Shown: piece by piece, positions 1-7,098 of the stretch
Numbering within the stretch: position 1 is the first letter of the stretch
How the letters are laid out: every line of letters starts with the position of its first letter
DNA from: Ruminococcus sp.
Lineage (GTDB): Bacteria; Bacillota; Clostridia; Oscillospirales; Acutalibacteraceae
Direction of reading: 5' to 3'
Assembly (NCBI GenBank): GCA_023667385.1
Contig: JAMPAE010000066.1
Span: 1 to 7,593 of the forward strand
DNA length: 7,593 bases
Made by a program: the position numbers and the translations under genes
The notes under the pieces: model-generated
What the model saw: only the letters and a program-made list of their open reading frames with translations
Databases searched by the model: none
What the model was told of the DNA's origin: nothing

Positions 1-35
1 GTAATACTTTTTTTCTTCAAGTCTTACCTCAATAG

Positions 36-67
36 CAAAAACCGCCCACCAAAAAGGTGAGCGGTTT
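36..67 (-). terminator. Intrinsic (Rho-independent) terminator of the giant surface-protein gene
   Basis: On the minus strand the RNA can form a 12-bp stem between 67-56 and 50-39, with one G-U wobble, closing a 5-nt U loop (55-51). The 3' arm runs straight into a U stretch (41-37). It begins 16 nt after the TAA stop at 84-86, where a terminator for that gene is expected. On the plus strand the same arms contain a C-A mismatch and lack a following T run, so the minus strand is the intended direction. Confidence 0.88.
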
Positions 68-83
68 AATGTTGTTTGTGCTA

Positions 84-3000
84 TTAGCCGTATCTTGGGT
101 CGGGGTTGTTGCAGCATTTGTATTTGCCTGCAAAGAGCTTAATAATCTTGTGGAAGAATCTGAAGATGTTAGCCCATGCGCCGTCTCTGTGGCAGGTGCA
201 GGTGCAACGTGAAACTTCAATTCGAACTCCATCCCAGTCTAGGCTTGGTTTACCATCCGGCTGAATTGTGATTGAGCCGATATAATCCTGCATATCATTG
301 CCCTGAAGAATGATTGTGTAGGTTGTTGCTGACGGAATTCTCAATTTTGCGATACCGTCTGAACCTGTTGTTGCAGAAGCAATGAACTCGCCTGACTTGA
401 TGTCAACAAGAGTAACCTTAACGCCCTCAATGCCGTGATTATCTCTGTCTTTAACAAAAATTTCAGCGATAATTGTCGGGATAATCGGAAGCTTCTCTCT
501 CTTTGTTTCGCCGCAGCGTGTGCAGATTGATTCAATGTAGCCTTCCTTGTTGTAGGTCGGTTCAACTCTGTTGCTTATTGTCCAGATGTGGCCAAGTGCT
601 GCACCTGTTGCCTTGGTGTAGTTATAACCGCAGGTTGTGCAGGTGTAGGTTGTGCCTGCGCCGTTTGTGCAGGTTGCACCTGTTTCAGCCGTTGTGTAAG
701 TGTGGTCAACCTTTCTGAAGATAGCTTCAAAATAGATGCTCTTGTGTTCTTCATTGAGGCCTCTGTTTGACCAGCCTGCAAATTCATAGTGACCGTAGTC
801 ATCGGTTTCCTTCTTTTCCGGAGCCGGCAAGTTGTAAATCTTGGTGAAGTCTGCCATATACGGCTGATCCGGATAGGTTGTGATAACATTCTTGCTGTCG
901 TAAGCAAAAATTACAGTGTAACGTCTTGCAGTTTTGGTGTAGGTTGCGTAATATTCTGCATTAGCAGTAACATTATTAACAACATCAACTTTCTTGCCGT
1001 CCTTATCTGTCCAACCTGCAAAGTCATAGGTAAACTCGTTAGTGGCTGCCTTTGTCGGAGTGGGGATTCTTGTTGAAATGTCCTCACCGTACTTGATGTA
1101 ATCAATTGTCTTGATAACTGTTATGCCGTTTTCATCATAGAAAGTTACGGTAAATGTTCTTTCATCATGCATCGTGGCTGTGCAGCCTTCGTTCTGACAT
1201 TTGATTACACCATTTGCATCGGGAGTACCCCAATTGTGCGGCAACATCGGATCGGTAACTATTTCATTTGTTGCGCCGCATTCGCAGGTACCGATTTTTG
1301 TACCTTCAGTTGTGCAGACAACTGTTTGCACTTTATCCGGCTTATAATTTTTATAAACATGATCTTCACCCTTGAATGTTGCAAAGACAAGTGTATCCTG
1401 CTGGATGTTATCAAGTTTTGCTGAGTTGTATGTTACCCATCCGTCAAATGTGTAATGTTTAAGCTCGTCTTTAGCCTTAGTCGGTTTTTCTGCATCAGTT
1501 TCAGCAACAAAGAGATTTGTTGCATCTGTGCCTGCAGGAACCTTATAAGTCTTAATTACGTTTTCTTTGTCATAAGCAAATACTACGTTGTATACTCTCG
1601 GTATAGCATCATAAACTGCAATGAAAGACATATTAGAAGTGAACTTCTTAACTTCTGTTACAACATTTTTCTTTGTTCCGTCTGTTGACCAGCCTGCGAA
1701 CTTATAATCAAACTTGCTGTCTGATTCCTTGTCAGGACCTGTTGTCGGAAGAACATAAGCAGGAGTTTTGTCATTATGGAGATAGCCAACCTTGTTGTTA
1801 TACTGAGTTATGCCGTCTTCTTTATAGAAAGTTACGGTGTAGCTTACATAATCAGCAGTGAATTTCGGTGAAATTGTCATGTCTTTGTCACTTGATGTAA
1901 TCGGGAACTGAACAGCCTTGCCGTTTTCGTCAACCCAGCCTTCAAATGTATACTTATAAGTATCAGTTGCAGGTTTTGACTGAGCAGGAACATCAGCTAT
2001 TGTGATTGTTTCACCCTGAAGCTTAACAAGCTTAACAATTTCTTTACCGTCTTCGTCAACGAATGTGAATGTATGCTTAACGAGCGGTCCGCTGCCTTCT
2101 TCTGTCTTTGTTTCACCGCAAACCGAGCAAGTATACTCCTTGTAGCCTGCTGCTTCTTCTGTTGGGTCAACTTCCTTTGTCAGCTTCCAACTGTGTCCGA
2201 GTGCAGCAACTTCTCTTGTGTCAAGCAGGAAGTTATCTCTTGTGCAGAGAAGCTCTTCCGTACCTTCTTTTGTGCAGGTCGGTGCAACTTTTACTGTCCA
2301 CTTGCCATCGTCATGACCGAGAGCATCAACGTCTTTAACCTTGATAACCTCACCGCAATATTTACACTGATGTGTGATTTCGCCTTTTTCGGTGCAGGTT
2401 GGGTCTTTGGTCTGTTTCTCACGATAGAATACGTGTGCGTTCGGATCGATCTTTTCATCTTCTTTTACTTCAGAATATGTGCAGCGTGTGCATTCCCAAA
2501 CCGATTTACCCTTTTCCTGACAGGTTCCGTCTTTTCTGAGAAGTTTGTTTTCAACGAGGTTGTGACCTAATGCAGGAACTTCTGAGCCTTCAACGTCAAC
2601 AGTTTTGCCGCAACGTCTGCAAACCTTTGTTGTTTTGCCGGCTTCGTCACAGGTTGGTTCAATAACAACTACTTTGTAATCATGATCGAGTGCATGAATT
2701 GTTTTGTTTTCAAGTTCTTCGTTGCAAAGTGTGCAAACAACCTTCACTGAACCCGCAGCTTCACAGGTTGCTGCTGTTCTGATTGGATCAGATTTAGTGT
2801 GATCACCAATGATTTCAAATGTTTCTCTTGTGGTGTTGCCTGCAAAGTCGGTAACTGCAACCTGATAAAGACCGGCTTTATCAATAGTTATTTCACCAAG
2901 TCTGCTGAGCTTGATTTCTTCACCGTTGAGTTTAACCGATGAAATGTCATTTGTCATCTTAACTTTAACTGTTGCTTCGATGCAGTGCTTGCTGCCATTC

Positions 3001-6000
3001 TGGCAGTCGCTTGTTACGCTGACTTCCGGTGCTTCCGTGTCATAAATAAGAAGATCGGAATTAATATAGGTCTCATTGCCGAGACGGTCAACAATTTTAC
3101 CATAGATGATAAATTCATCGCCATTGCCGATTTTCGTATTTTCAAAGTCAGCAATAACATCTTCCAGCTTAGCTGTAACGTTGGCTTCTTTGCCTTTTCT
3201 TTCTTCAAGAAGATTATCGTATGAATACCATGTGTTCCAATCTGAAATGCTGCTCGGGTCAACGTTGTTCTGCTGAATTGAATAGCTGATGGTGTCAACA
3301 CCGCTGCCTGTACCGAGCGGATTGAGCTTATCTCTTTCAGCGCTGTCAATGGTGTTGATGATGAACATATTTGACGGAGCAACCGGTTTTGCTTCTGAAT
3401 AATCATGGTCATCGTCAGGTGTTTCCCAAGTCATGTTTCTGACATAAAGCTTTGCTGTTGGAGCAACATGATCGTTAAGCGGAGCAACCGCTTCTGTTTT
3501 TTCAAAGCCGCAAGCTGAGCAAGCCCAATTTGCAATGCCTGACTCGAAGAATGTTGGAGCAACCTTGTAACTGTCAAGCATGAATGTGTGCTCGGCGCCG
3601 GTGTAGGTTGCCTTAACTTTCATGTCACCGGTAACCGTGTTGAGCGGTGCACCGTCAAGGGTTACCCAACCTGAGAAATTGTAGTGCTCATCAGCGGTTG
3701 TGTTTTTGTTTGGAGCAGATGCAACATTCAAAAATCCTGCTGCGTCAGTGCCGTAAGGTACCTCAACCTTGCCGAGGCTCGTCTTGCCGTCTTCTGCATA
3801 AAGCTCAACCTTGCAGATGTTTGCTTCAAGCTTATATGTTGCCTTATACTGTGCATCGCCCGTGATTCTGTCACCACGAACAAACTTGTCTGTTGTGTCG
3901 GCAACATTTACCCAAGCGTCAAACACATATGTGTAGTTCGGATCTGTTGAAACCTTTTCCGTTGCAGGTGCAATCGGAGGATTGATTCTTTCGTTATAAA
4001 TATACTTCTGCGTGTTGGCAACTTCGCCCTTTTCGTTGAGCCATTCAACAGTGTAATATTTATAGGTTCTCTTATAAGTTGCAGTGTAGGTGATTGAATC
4101 CTCGCAAAGCGGATTTACTTCGCTGTCCCAACTTCTGAACTCATAGGTGTAAGTGTTATCTTCTGCTTTTGTTGGATTTTCGGGAACGTCAATTTCTTCA
4201 AGATATTTATATTCTTTTGATGAAATTGTTGAACCGTCGTCATCCTTAAATTCAACTGTGTATTTTGTTACATCACAATCAAACTGTGCATAAAGATCAA
4301 GATCACCCTCGCCGAGAGTGGTGTAAGTTTTGTCGTCAGCATCTGCCCAACCCTTGAATACATAGTTCGTTGCGTACTTGTCATCCTCTTTGGTTGGGGT
4401 TTCGCCAACATAAGCCTTGGTGATGTTGGTTCCGGCAGGCTCTCTGAGCGTTGCACCCTCAATCAGTTCATCACCGTTATAATAGTTAACGGTATAAAGC
4501 GGATATGCCTGATAATATGCATAATAGTCAACGTCATCTTCTGCAACCGGGTTAAACGGAGTCTCCCAGTCAATGAATCTGTATTCATTGAAATCGTCAC
4601 GATAAACACGCAGAATGTTTGTGGGCTGTGTGACTGTTGCACCCTTTGCATATTCAGTGATTGAGTTAAGCGGTCTGCCTGTTTCGTCACTGGTGTGATC
4701 GAAGAAACGAATTTGGAATTTAATGTCTTCATCTCTGTAAACAGCTTCATAAGTTGCATTGCCTCGGCATTTGCCGTTGAGCAGTGATTTGTCATCGCCC
4801 TGTGCAACAAATTCCCATCTTTCAAACTTCCATCTTCTGTCATTTAAAATGAAGTTTGTTTCAGCTTCAGGTGCTGTGACAGGGTCATCATAATGAAGGC
4901 CTGTGAAAGTTGTGGTCTTACCTCTCTTTTCCTTATAAGTAACAGTATATTCACGATATTTCTTTTCAAAAACCTGAACATATGTTACATCATTTCTGAC
5001 ACGGAAGTCTTTAACTGTTGCAATTGCTTCGCCGTTTGAGTCGAAGCCGTTTGAGTCAACAAAATATACATATTTTGTTGTATCCTCTGTCGGACGAACT
5101 GCCCAGCCGAGCCATTTATATTCAAATTGTGCATCGGTTGCCTTTGACTCAGCATTCGGAAGTGTCGGCTCAGCCTTGTAAAGATATTTCTGTTCACTGA
5201 GGATTTTACCTGTCTGACCGAGGAATTTAACAGTGTAATTGTTCTTGCCGTATGTATATTCAGGAACAAAAACAGTCTTGCCCTTGAGTGTTGCCTGATC
5301 AATCGGTGTGCCTGCAAGGTTGCGGTCATTGCCGCTGAAGTCATAAGCCTCTTTGACAACCCAGCGTGAGAAGTTGCCGTTGAATGAACCACTCTTGACT
5401 GTTTCAAGTCCCATGTTTTTGAGTATCTCAAGTGCGGCGGCTCCGTGCGTATCTGTTTGATCATATTTGCTGCCGTTTTTATATGTTGCAACAATCTGAT
5501 TATCTTCGGTTCTGAACTCAACGTCAACATTCTTTGCCCACCATGCGGCATACCATGTTTTATTTGATTCAATCTGTGTTGAAGTTGTGAGCTGACCTGT
5601 GTAACTGCCTGAGCCTGCAACCGGCTTTGTAAGGTCAAAGTTGTCATCCTTTGCCTTATCCGGATACATACCAATCAGCTCATAGCCTTCTCTGTCGCCG
5701 CCGGACGGAACTGACGGAATCTGAGTTGAAGTCAAAGTATTACCGTAATATTTCGTATATTTGCTATTGCCTACATTTGAAGCATCAAACCAATCATTGC
5801 TGTGCTTGATTCGACCGCCGTTCGGGTCAAGTGTGAAGGCATACTGTGGGTCGGTAACTGTGAAAGTTTTTGTTCCCTCTTTAGTTACACCGTTAAAAGT
5901 ATAGCTTGCCTTAAGCGTTAATGTATTTGTGTCATAAGTATTAAGGATTCTTGCACTTTGGGTCATTGTAACTGTGCCCGAATCATACCCGTCATTTTTG

Positions 6001-6803
6001 GCTGTTCCGTAAGCTGCTGAACAACCGGTTGTGTAACTGCGATTCGATGCAGAAATTGAAGCAGTCTTAGAATAAGTTGATGCATCACTGCTTACCCTTA
6101 CGCCGTATTGGTCATTAAGATGAGTTTGGAATGTTGTTGTTGTGTTTCCGCTTGTGTTAAGTGTGACATCTGACGGATTCTGATCAAAAACAACAGCATT
6201 TGCTTTAGGATATGTCCAACCGCCAATATTGGCTTCTGAACCACTCTTGATTGTGGTAGAAAAACCGGTTGCTTTCCATGTGAAATCCCATGTGTTATTA
6301 CCTGAAGGTTCAGCCTTACCATTCCATTTGTCAGTACTGTTTGGTCTGTTACCTTCAATGTTCGGAGCTTCTGCCCAGTCTTTGGAACCTATAACATCAA
6401 CACCGCTGACAGATATACCTTTTACGTGTAATGCAATTTTATCTCCCATGCCTAGAATTTGACGTGCATTTTTTACCTGAAGTCTTACATAAACAGGAAA
6501 TCCGGGTATACCTGTTATTTCAGTATGTTTCATTTTCTTATCGGCTGTTCCCATGTCGCCTTTTATATCTATCCATGAAGATTTGTTTACATAAGTTCCC
6601 TTACCGTTATTAGTCACATAACCATAGGCAATTTGAGCTGTAGTGTCACTATTAGCACCTTTTTCTACCCAAATATCCATACGGAGACTATAGTTAGTTG
6701 AAGTTACCGCCTCAGCCTTTTCAGGCGCAAAGAACACCCAACATGACATGAGCATGAGCACTGCCATGAAAAGTGAAAGCGATTTTTTGAATTGCTTTTT
6801 CAT
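84..6803 (-). CDS. Giant secreted repeat protein with InlB-type repeats, Cys/His repeats and a Cys-rich C-terminal module
   Basis: This 2239-residue protein is probably an exported surface or adhesion protein; its ligand cannot be told from sequence. The start is set by AGGAGGA seven nt upstream of ATG 6803-6801 and by the signal peptide that follows (K-rich n-region, hydrophobic residues 8-26, likely cleavage after Ala-Glu-Ala at 30-32). Residues 321-1067, 1578-1811 and 1884-2031 are InlB B/Flg_new-like beta repeats of about 65-105 residues, recognised by a YTV-x-F opening, a Y-x-F-x-GW core and a Y-x-A-x-Y ending. Residues 1335-1576 and 2034-2108 are Cys/His repeats with C-x9-C-x2-C spacing and a following ALGH-like turn. 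Residues 1113-1334 look Ig-like and 2109-2198 resemble carboxypeptidase-regulatory or Cna-B folds. The last 40 residues form a Cys-rich module. No LPXTG, SLH, choline-binding or transmembrane anchor and no enzyme domain is visible. The gene appears monocistronic, with its own promoter and terminator. I am sure of the gene, export and repeats; adhesion is inference. Confidence 0.96.
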   Translation of the reverse strand: MKKQFKKSLSLFMAVLMLMSCWVFFAPEKAEAVTSTNYSLRMDIWVEKGANSDTTAQIAYGYVTNNGKGTYVNKSSWIDIKGDMGTADKKMKHTEITGIPGFPVYVRLQVKNARQILGMGDKIALHVKGISVSGVDVIGSKDWAEAPNIEGNRPNSTDKWNGKAEPSGNNTWDFTWKATGFSTTIKSGSEANIGGWTYPKANAVVFDQNPSDVTLNTSGNTTTTFQTHLNDQYGVRVSSDASTYSKTASISASNRSYTTGCSAAYGTAKNDGYDSGTVTMTQSARILNTYDTNTLTLKASYTFNGVTKEGTKTFTVTDPQYAFTLDPNGGRIKHSNDWFDASNVGNSKYTKYYGNTLTSTQIPSVPSGGDREGYELIGMYPDKAKDDNFDLTKPVAGSGSYTGQLTTSTQIESNKTWYAAWWAKNVDVEFRTEDNQIVATYKNGSKYDQTDTHGAAALEILKNMGLETVKSGSFNGNFSRWVVKEAYDFSGNDRNLAGTPIDQATLKGKTVFVPEYTYGKNNYTVKFLGQTGKILSEQKYLYKAEPTLPNAESKATDAQFEYKWLGWAVRPTEDTTKYVYFVDSNGFDSNGEAIATVKDFRVRNDVTYVQVFEKKYREYTVTYKEKRGKTTTFTGLHYDDPVTAPEAETNFILNDRRWKFERWEFVAQGDDKSLLNGKCRGNATYEAVYRDEDIKFQIRFFDHTSDETGRPLNSITEYAKGATVTQPTNILRVYRDDFNEYRFIDWETPFNPVAEDDVDYYAYYQAYPLYTVNYYNGDELIEGATLREPAGTNITKAYVGETPTKEDDKYATNYVFKGWADADDKTYTTLGEGDLDLYAQFDCDVTKYTVEFKDDDGSTISSKEYKYLEEIDVPENPTKAEDNTYTYEFRSWDSEVNPLCEDSITYTATYKRTYKYYTVEWLNEKGEVANTQKYIYNERINPPIAPATEKVSTDPNYTYVFDAWVNVADTTDKFVRGDRITGDAQYKATYKLEANICKVELYAEDGKTSLGKVEVPYGTDAAGFLNVASAPNKNTTADEHYNFSGWVTLDGAPLNTVTGDMKVKATYTGAEHTFMLDSYKVAPTFFESGIANWACSACGFEKTEAVAPLNDHVAPTAKLYVRNMTWETPDDDHDYSEAKPVAPSNMFIINTIDSAERDKLNPLGTGSGVDTISYSIQQNNVDPSSISDWNTWYSYDNLLEERKGKEANVTAKLEDVIADFENTKIGNGDEFIIYGKIVDRLGNETYINSDLLIYDTEAPEVSVTSDCQNGSKHCIEATVKVKMTNDISSVKLNGEEIKLSRLGEITIDKAGLYQVAVTDFAGNTTRETFEIIGDHTKSDPIRTAATCEAAGSVKVVCTLCNEELENKTIHALDHDYKVVVIEPTCDEAGKTTKVCRRCGKTVDVEGSEVPALGHNLVENKLLRKDGTCQEKGKSVWECTRCTYSEVKEDEKIDPNAHVFYREKQTKDPTCTEKGEITHQCKYCGEVIKVKDVDALGHDDGKWTVKVAPTCTKEGTEELLCTRDNFLLDTREVAALGHSWKLTKEVDPTEEAAGYKEYTCSVCGETKTEEGSGPLVKHTFTFVDEDGKEIVKLVKLQGETITIADVPAQSKPATDTYKYTFEGWVDENGKAVQFPITSSDKDMTISPKFTADYVSYTVTFYKEDGITQYNNKVGYLHNDKTPAYVLPTTGPDKESDSKFDYKFAGWSTDGTKKNVVTEVKKFTSNMSFIAVYDAIPRVYNVVFAYDKENVIKTYKVPAGTDATNLFVAETDAEKPTKAKDELKHYTFDGWVTYNSAKLDNIQQDTLVFATFKGEDHVYKNYKPDKVQTVVCTTEGTKIGTCECGATNEIVTDPMLPHNWGTPDANGVIKCQNEGCTATMHDERTFTVTFYDENGITVIKTIDYIKYGEDISTRIPTPTKAATNEFTYDFAGWTDKDGKKVDVVNNVTANAEYYATYTKTARRYTVIFAYDSKNVITTYPDQPYMADFTKIYNLPAPEKKETDDYGHYEFAGWSNRGLNEEHKSIYFEAIFRKVDHTYTTAETGATCTNGAGTTYTCTTCGYNYTKATGAALGHIWTISNRVEPTYNKEGYIESICTRCGETKREKLPIIPTIIAEIFVKDRDNHGIEGVKVTLVDIKSGEFIASATTGSDGIAKLRIPSATTYTIILQGNDMQDYIGSITIQPDGKPSLDWDGVRIEVSRCTCTCHRDGAWANIFRFFHKIIKLFAGKYKCCNNPDPRYG
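87..206 (-). other. Protein region: Cys-rich C-terminal module (residues 2200-2239)
   Basis: The protein ends with three alternating cysteines (2200, 2202, 2204) followed at once by His2205. An aromatic, cationic, probably amphipathic helix spans about 2209-2225, and a Cys-Cys pair sits at 2230-2231 before a short Asn/Pro tail ending Arg-Tyr-Gly. From memory, other large repeat proteins of gut Clostridia end in a similar C-x-C-x-CH, aromatic helix, C-x-C arrangement, but I cannot confirm this here. The position replaces the usual sorting signal, so a role in anchoring, metal binding or recognition by an export partner is plausible but unproven. Confidence 0.65.
210..479 (-). other. Protein region: carboxypeptidase-regulatory-like / Cna-B-like beta domain (residues 2109-2198)
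   Basis: After a Pro/Ile linker, residues about 2112-2170 read as alternating strands with the pattern 'I-x-G-V-K-V-T-L-V-D', then 'A-T-T-G-S-D-G-I-A-K-L-R-I', then 'Y-T-I-I-L'. This is the order seen in carboxypeptidase regulatory-like and Cna-B stalk domains. No residues for an isopeptide bond could be assigned. It probably acts as a rigid spacer just before the C-terminal module. Confidence 0.6.
480..704 (-). repeat. Protein region: second Cys/His repeat pair (residues 2034-2108)
   Basis: This region holds two units. The first has Cys2045, Cys2055 and Cys2058 with the C-x9-C-x2-C spacing, followed by an Ala-Leu-Gly-His turn with His2072. The second has Tyr2084 where the first cysteine should be and keeps Cys2094 and Cys2097. 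It closely resembles the last unit of the longer array, sharing an E/D-P-T, GY and C-x2-CGETK pattern. Zn2+ binding or disulfide pairing are both possible. Confidence 0.75.
711..1154 (-). repeat. Protein region: InlB-like beta repeats, third block (residues 1884-2031)
   Basis: There are two units, each opening with an F/Y-T-V-x-F strand (1884 and 1962) and carrying a Y-x-F-A-G-W core (about 1926-1931 and 2006-2011) before an aromatic A-x-Y/F closing strand. The block sits between two Cys units. Such beta-grasp-like repeats usually act as stalks or carbohydrate/protein-facing surfaces on exported bacterial proteins. Confidence 0.8.
1371..2072 (-). repeat. Protein region: InlB-like beta repeats, second block (residues 1578-1811)
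   Basis: Three units open at about 1578, 1655 and 1738 and carry F-E-G-W, F-A-G-W and F-D-G-W cores. Each ends with a strand of the type x-A-x-Y/F. The block follows the six-unit Cys array directly and is followed by an irregular Cys unit (Cys1830, 1840, 1842, His1856, Cys1869, Cys1874). Confidence 0.8.
2076..2801 (-). repeat. Protein region: six-unit Cys/His repeat array (residues 1335-1576)
   Basis: Units are about 40 residues long. Four are complete, with C-x9-C-x2-C: Cys1347/1357/1360, Cys1385/1395/1398, Cys1428/1438/1441 and Cys1470/1480/1483. Each is followed 13-15 residues later by a His (1374, 1414, 1457, 1497), usually inside an ALGH-like turn. The fifth unit keeps Cys1510 and Cys1520 but has Asp1523 in place of the third Cys. 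The sixth has Glu1549 in place of the first and keeps Cys1559/1562. The geometry is like a small metal ribbon; oxidised disulfides are the alternative. Confidence 0.85.
2802..3467 (-). other. Protein region: Ig-like segment between repeat blocks (residues about 1113-1334)
   Basis: The first half (about 1113-1255) is not assignable to a family but looks beta-rich. The second half opens with a D-T-E-A-P-E-V-x-V motif at 1255-1263 and ends with V-T-D-x-A-G-N-T-T near 1317-1325. This is the pattern of bacterial Ig-like domains that describe 'TEAP ... TDxAGN'. It contains one Cys pair (1267 and 1274) that may form a local disulfide. Confidence 0.6.
3489..3590 (-). other. Protein region: isolated two-Cys unit (residues 1072-1105)
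   Basis: A single unit starts at His1072, with Pro-Thr-Phe at 1083-1085 and Cys1095/Cys1098 in a C-x2-CG. Phe1085 occupies the place of the first repeat cysteine at the exact x9 spacing, so this is a member of the Cys repeat family that lacks Cys1. It closes the first InlB-like block before the Ig-like segment. Confidence 0.7.
3603..5843 (-). repeat. Protein region: first and longest InlB-like beta repeat block (residues 321-1067)
   Basis: The block opens with an F-T-L-D-P-N-G-G motif (323-330), typical of the first strand of InlB B/Flg_new repeats. Clearer units begin at about 521, 618, 695, 769, 848, 917 and 998, with cores such as W-L-G-W (564-567), F-K-G-W (816-819), F-R-S-W (889-892), F-D-A-W (961-964) and F-S-G-W (1043-1046). 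The stretch 425-518 is a longer, degenerate unit. The units have diverged in both protein and DNA, so this is an old array rather than a recent tandem expansion. Confidence 0.82.
5844..6707 (-). other. Protein region: unique N-terminal domain (residues 33-320)
   Basis: This is the start of the mature protein, Thr/Ser/Asn-rich and beta-rich, without repeats. I do not recognise a family. Residues about 200-320 have the alternating-strand look of a bacterial Ig-like domain (V-V-F-D-Q-N-P near 204-210 and K-T-F-T-V near 312-316). As the most distal folded part of a repeat-stalk protein it is the best candidate for a ligand-binding head, which is inference only. Confidence 0.5.
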
Positions 6804-6810
6804 AAAATTT

Positions 6811-6819
6811 TCCTCCTTT
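6811..6819 (-). promoter_or_regulatory. Ribosome binding site AAAGGAGGA
   Basis: The minus strand reads AAAGGAGGA seven nt before the ATG at 6803-6801. It is a near-perfect complement of the 16S 3' end and fixes the start of the giant gene, excluding the in-frame TTG codon further upstream at 6881. Confidence 0.93.
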
Positions 6820-6859
6820 AGAAAATTTAATCTGAACACGTGAAACACTTTGCAAAAAA

Positions 6860-6959
6860 TTGTGCCCCACGAAAGCGCCAAAAACGCCCTCTCGCCCCAA
6901 GCAGTTCAACCGATTGTTGACCTCAATCGTTCCCGTCAAACCGCAAAAAGAGCGCACAA
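6860..6959 (-). promoter_or_regulatory. Structured 5' leader: long imperfect hairpin followed by a U run
   Basis: Between promoter and ribosome site, the minus-strand RNA can form three stacked stems. The outer one pairs 6954-6946 with 6893-6885 (9 bp with wobbles). The middle one pairs 6944-6935 with 6910-6901 (10 bp, three wobbles). The inner one pairs 6929-6924 with 6916-6911 (6 bp, 7-nt loop), with a GGGAA bulge at 6934-6930. Five U follow at once (6884-6880). UUGUGC (6959-6954) and GCACAA (6865-6860) could alternatively close the whole element. It may be an attenuator, a riboswitch-like element or an mRNA-stabilising leader. I could not match it to a known class. Confidence 0.5.
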
Positions 6960-6989
6960 AGGCATAATAGGCTACTTTTAGTTAGTAAC

Positions 6990-7019
6990 AGTATATCATC
7001 AAAAAATCAATAAAGTCAA
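6990..7019 (-). promoter_or_regulatory. Sigma-A-type promoter for the giant gene
   Basis: The minus strand reads TTGACT (7019-7014), an 18-nt spacer, then TATACT (6995-6990). The -10 box is preceded by TGA, giving an extended -10. Transcription would start near 6983, leaving a leader of about 180 nt. This is the best promoter match in the gap and points the right way. Confidence 0.7.
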
Positions 7020-7098
7020 TATCATCCGCAGATTTTATTTTTCATTCAACCGAATTTGTCGCAATTGCAAAAAAAAATTAATGCTTGTTTGTGAATGT

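Noticed and set aside
4985..5674. Open frames of 60-230 codons in other frames and on the plus strand within 84-6803, such as 4985-5674 minus and 2073-2570 plus
   Set aside because: Their translations are low-complexity Gln/Arg/Leu- or Cys/Leu-rich shadows, they lack ribosome sites and domains, and the whole stretch is accounted for by the large gene.
6804..6881. Longer N-terminus of the giant gene from an in-frame TTG at 6881
   Set aside because: It would place 26 residues before the signal peptide, has no ribosome site, and starts inside the U run of the leader hairpin; the ATG at 6803 has a near-perfect AGGAGGA.
6860..6983. T-box or c-di-GMP riboswitch in the leader
   Set aside because: I saw neither the conserved T-box antiterminator motif nor the conserved c-di-GMP-I core, and the downstream gene is not an amino-acid gene.
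7061..7077. GCAATTGC palindrome followed by nine A residues as a terminator for the DUF559-like transcript
   Set aside because: In the minus direction the U run comes before the palindrome, not after it, and the 8-bp palindrome has no loop.
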